From Sulfuricella sp. (lineage in GTDB: Bacteria; Pseudomonadota; Gammaproteobacteria; Burkholderiales; Sulfuricellaceae), in the NCBI GenBank assembly GCA_019911785.1, contig JAIOJM010000060.1, positions 1 through 8,923 of the forward strand: DNA of 8,923 bases. The letters run 5' to 3'. This document shows positions 6,864 through 8,923 of this stretch, piece by piece (the first letter of the stretch is position 1; the number at the start of each line of letters is the position of its first letter). Made by a program: the position numbers and the translations under genes. The notes under the pieces are model-generated. The model was not told where the DNA came from. It ran no database searches and saw only the letters and a program-made list of their open reading frames with translations.

Positions 6864-8923
6864 AACAGTCTCCGGATCACCTCTAGCAGATTACTCTGGT
6901 CGAAGCTGCTTTTTACAATGTAGGCATTGGCGCCGACGTCGATGCCGCGCTCGCGGTGTTCGCGCGATTCCAGCGCCGTCACCAGTACCACCGGCAGCTC
7001 TGCAAGCTGTTTGTCCGCGCGCACCTTGGCGGTAAGGTCAAAGCCGTCCATGCGCGGCATTTCCACGTCCGACACGATCAGGTCAAACGTCCCGGTCTTC
7101 AGGGTAGTGTAGGCATCCACCCCATCCACCGCAGTAACGACCAGGTAGCCGGCCGATTCCAGGATGTTCTTGAGCAGCGCCCTTGATGTGATCGAGTCCT
7201 CCACCACCAGGATGGACTGCTTTTCCGCCACCCCGTGCGTTTCAGCGGCAACGGGCGGCGGTGCTGCCTGCTTTACCGCCGACTTCAGCAAATCGGGGAC
7301 ATTGAGCACCGCGACCACCTGACCGGTTCCCAACACGCTCGCGCCGGCGACGTTGCGCACGCGCGCGAGCTGCCGACCCAGCGTCTTGACCAGCACTTCC
7401 TGCTCGCCGAGAATCTCGTCCACCCGGAACGCAACATGCTTGTGACCGTTACCGAGAATGACCACTAGCGCCTGCTCCGACATCTTATCCATTGCGCTCT
7501 GGCGCGGCAGCTCCAGCACATCGCCGAGACTGACCAGCGCAACAGCCTGTCCGCCGAGCGAAATCGTTGCGCGGTTTTCCACTGTGCGGATGTCCTGTTG
7601 TGCCACTCGTGTCACCCGCTCGACGCTGAGCGCGGGGATGACGAAACAATGTTCGCCCGCACGGACCAGAACACCGCGAAAGGTGGCCAGCATCAGCGGC
7701 AGCGTGATGCGGAAGGATGTCCCGGTATCCTGCACACCGCCATCGTGGCGCGACTCAAGCACGACGACTCCGCCCAGGCGCTCGACCTTTTCCCGCACGA
7801 TGGCAAGCCCAAGGCCGCGTCCCGAGATGTCCGTTATGATCTGGCTGGTGGAAATACCCGACTGAAAAGCGAGTGCCTGTGCCTCCTGCTCGCTCAGCTT
7901 ATCCGCCTCCTCGGCAGAAACGAGGCCGAGCTTGCATGCTGCCGCTTTCACCTTGGCGGCGTCGATGCCCGCTCCGTCATCGGCAACCAGAATCTCGATT
8001 TTCCCGCCGTCTTTTTGCGCAATGGCAACCGTTATGCTGCCGTGTTCTGGCTTGCCCTTGTCCTGTCGCAATGCTGGCTGCTCGATGCCGTGATCAATGC
8101 AATTCCGCAGCAGGTGCATCAGCGGATCCTTCATCTCTTCCAGAGTACGCCGGTCGATTTCAATTTCGCCGCCCTGGATCACCAACTCCACCTGCTTGCC
8201 CTGTTCGCGGGCAAGTTCGCGGGTGAAACGCGGAAAAATCTCGAGCAGCGAAGAAAAGGGCAGCAGATGCATTTCCTTCACGTCATGCAGCAGACTGTCG
8301 CTCATGCCTGCCAAAGCGCGCCGGTCATGCGCAGCGAACTTGCTCAAGCGCAGCAGCCGCTCCTCAATCGTTTTCATGAACAGATGATCGGCTTCCAAAT
8401 GCTCCAGCAGCTTCGGCAGTTCTTGCAGTCCTCTGGCGGCACTGTTGCTTCTGCCGCTCTTTTCGACATAGTGCTCGATCAACCGCAGCGCGGGTCGCAT
8501 TCGTGCCCGTTGTTTTTTCCAGGCTGCGAAAGAGACGGCGACCTCGCGCAGTTCCTTGGCGCGCTGCGCCGATGCCAGCCGCGGTGATAGCAGCTCCTCG
8601 ACCTGTCGCATCACTGCATCGAGCTTCTGCGTGGAAACCCTAACCGTCTCGGATGCGAGGCTGGGAGATGGAGACGGCGTAGGCATGGCAACCGCCGCGG
8701 TCGCTTCCGACGGCACATCCGGGAGGGGGGCGATTGGAGTCTGTTGCACCGACGGCATCGGTTGAACTGCCGCGGACGGGGCAAACTGCCCTTGCAAGGC
8801 GTCGTCGAGCCTCCGGGTCAGTGTTGCAATCGCCGACTTCCCTGCAACGGCCATCGCCGCCCCTTCCGCCGAGAGGAGCGTACTCAAGTCATCAATCGCC
8901 TCTTGCATCAGGTCGAACAGCGG
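6860..8923 (-). CDS. cheA: Hybrid CheA-type sensor kinase with C-terminal receiver (5' end outside window)
   Basis: CheA-family histidine kinase: it autophosphorylates an N-terminal HPt histidine and passes phosphate to receivers under control of CheW-coupled receptors. The frame is open to the right edge (reading PLFDL before the ATG at 8908), so the true start and the HPt domain(s) lie outside. Counting from that ATG: Ala/Pro-rich linker ~42-85; helical dimerisation-type region ~90-230; ATPase with N-box HLLRNCIDHGIE (265-276), DDGAGID (310-316) and GRGLGLAIV (363-371); CheW-like domain ~408-545; receiver ~563-682 with E570/D571, phospho-acceptor D614, T644 and K666. ATPase-CheW-receiver order is that of WspE and other 'alternative function' CheA hybrids rather than flagellar CheA. 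The attached receiver may be a phosphate sink or relay. It is the first gene of the run in this window and the likely phosphodonor for CheB and the REC-EAL protein. The stop overlaps the following remnant's ATG. Confidence 0.93.
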   Translation of the reverse strand, partial: PLFDLMQEAIDDLSTLLSAEGAAMAVAGKSAIATLTRRLDDALQGQFAPSAAVQPMPSVQQTPIAPLPDVPSEATAAVAMPTPSPSPSLASETVRVSTQKLDAVMRQVEELLSPRLASAQRAKELREVAVSFAAWKKQRARMRPALRLIEHYVEKSGRSNSAARGLQELPKLLEHLEADHLFMKTIEERLLRLSKFAAHDRRALAGMSDSLLHDVKEMHLLPFSSLLEIFPRFTRELAREQGKQVELVIQGGEIEIDRRTLEEMKDPLMHLLRNCIDHGIEQPALRQDKGKPEHGSITVAIAQKDGGKIEILVADDGAGIDAAKVKAAACKLGLVSAEEADKLSEQEAQALAFQSGISTSQIITDISGRGLGLAIVREKVERLGGVVVLESRHDGGVQDTGTSFRITLPLMLATFRGVLVRAGEHCFVIPALSVERVTRVAQQDIRTVENRATISLGGQAVALVSLGDVLELPRQSAMDKMSEQALVVILGNGHKHVAFRVDEILGEQEVLVKTLGRQLARVRNVAGASVLGTGQVVAVLNVPDLLKSAVKQAAPPPVAAETHGVAEKQSILVVEDSITSRALLKNILESAGYLVVTAVDGVDAYTTLKTGTFDLIVSDVEMPRMDGFDLTAKVRADKQLAELPVVLVTALESREHRERGIDVGANAYIVKSSFDQSNLLEVIRRLL

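Noticed and set aside
7598..8587. 329-codon + strand frame opposite the CheA hybrid
   Set aside because: Antisense shadow of ATPase and dimerisation-region codons; no domain seen.
1..8923. CRISPR arrays, tRNA/rRNA genes, insertion sequences, attachment sites, riboswitches
   Set aside because: Reading both strands I saw no regular repeats, transposase-like frames, terminal inverted repeats or RNA-gene signatures. Nearly all bases are accounted for by protein-coding sequence or gene remnants.

Overview
The window carries the last 61 codons of a flavin/ferredoxin-reductase-type gene on the + strand. Converging on it from the right is a long minus-strand run of chemosensory and cyclic-di-GMP signalling genes. 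Protein style points to a betaproteobacterium, perhaps Gallionellaceae or another Nitrosomonadales-like line: the reductase tail resembles proteins annotated as CDP-6-deoxy-delta-3,4-glucoseen reductase, and the CheB and multi-PAS/GAF GGDEF/EAL proteins fit. Composition is moderately high GC. The placement is from memory of family style, not from a search.

The minus-strand genes, in transcription order (right to left), are: (1) a hybrid CheA kinase ending in its own receiver, with its HPt end beyond the right edge; (2) a 62-codon reading frame whose second half is only the C-terminal tail of a GGDEF domain, apparently a gene remnant; (3) a PAS-PAS-PAS-GGDEF diguanylate cyclase with intact signature and I-site; (4) a CheB methylesterase, probably started from a TTG behind a strong Shine-Dalgarno; (5) a 1114-residue REC-GAF-PAS-GAF-GGDEF-EAL protein with degenerate GGDEF (SADCF) and intact EAL; (6) a receiver fragment lacking both ends. 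Gaps are short and several junctions share bases (ATGA or GTGA), so this looks like one transcription unit. There is no gene-free stretch above 300 bases and no clear terminator or promoter.

Together the genes resemble a Wsp-like 'alternative cellular function' chemosensory pathway. The CheA hybrid would phosphorylate its own receiver, CheB (receptor adaptation) and the REC domain of the EAL protein. The recognisable output is therefore a receiver-controlled c-di-GMP phosphodiesterase beside a PAS-controlled cyclase with no receiver. In classical Wsp the output is a receiver-GGDEF cyclase (WspR). The GGDEF remnant just after cheA, and the visibly lower GC of the PAS-GGDEF gene, suggest that the cyclase slot was rearranged. 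The receptors, CheW and CheR expected for such a system would lie to the right of the window.
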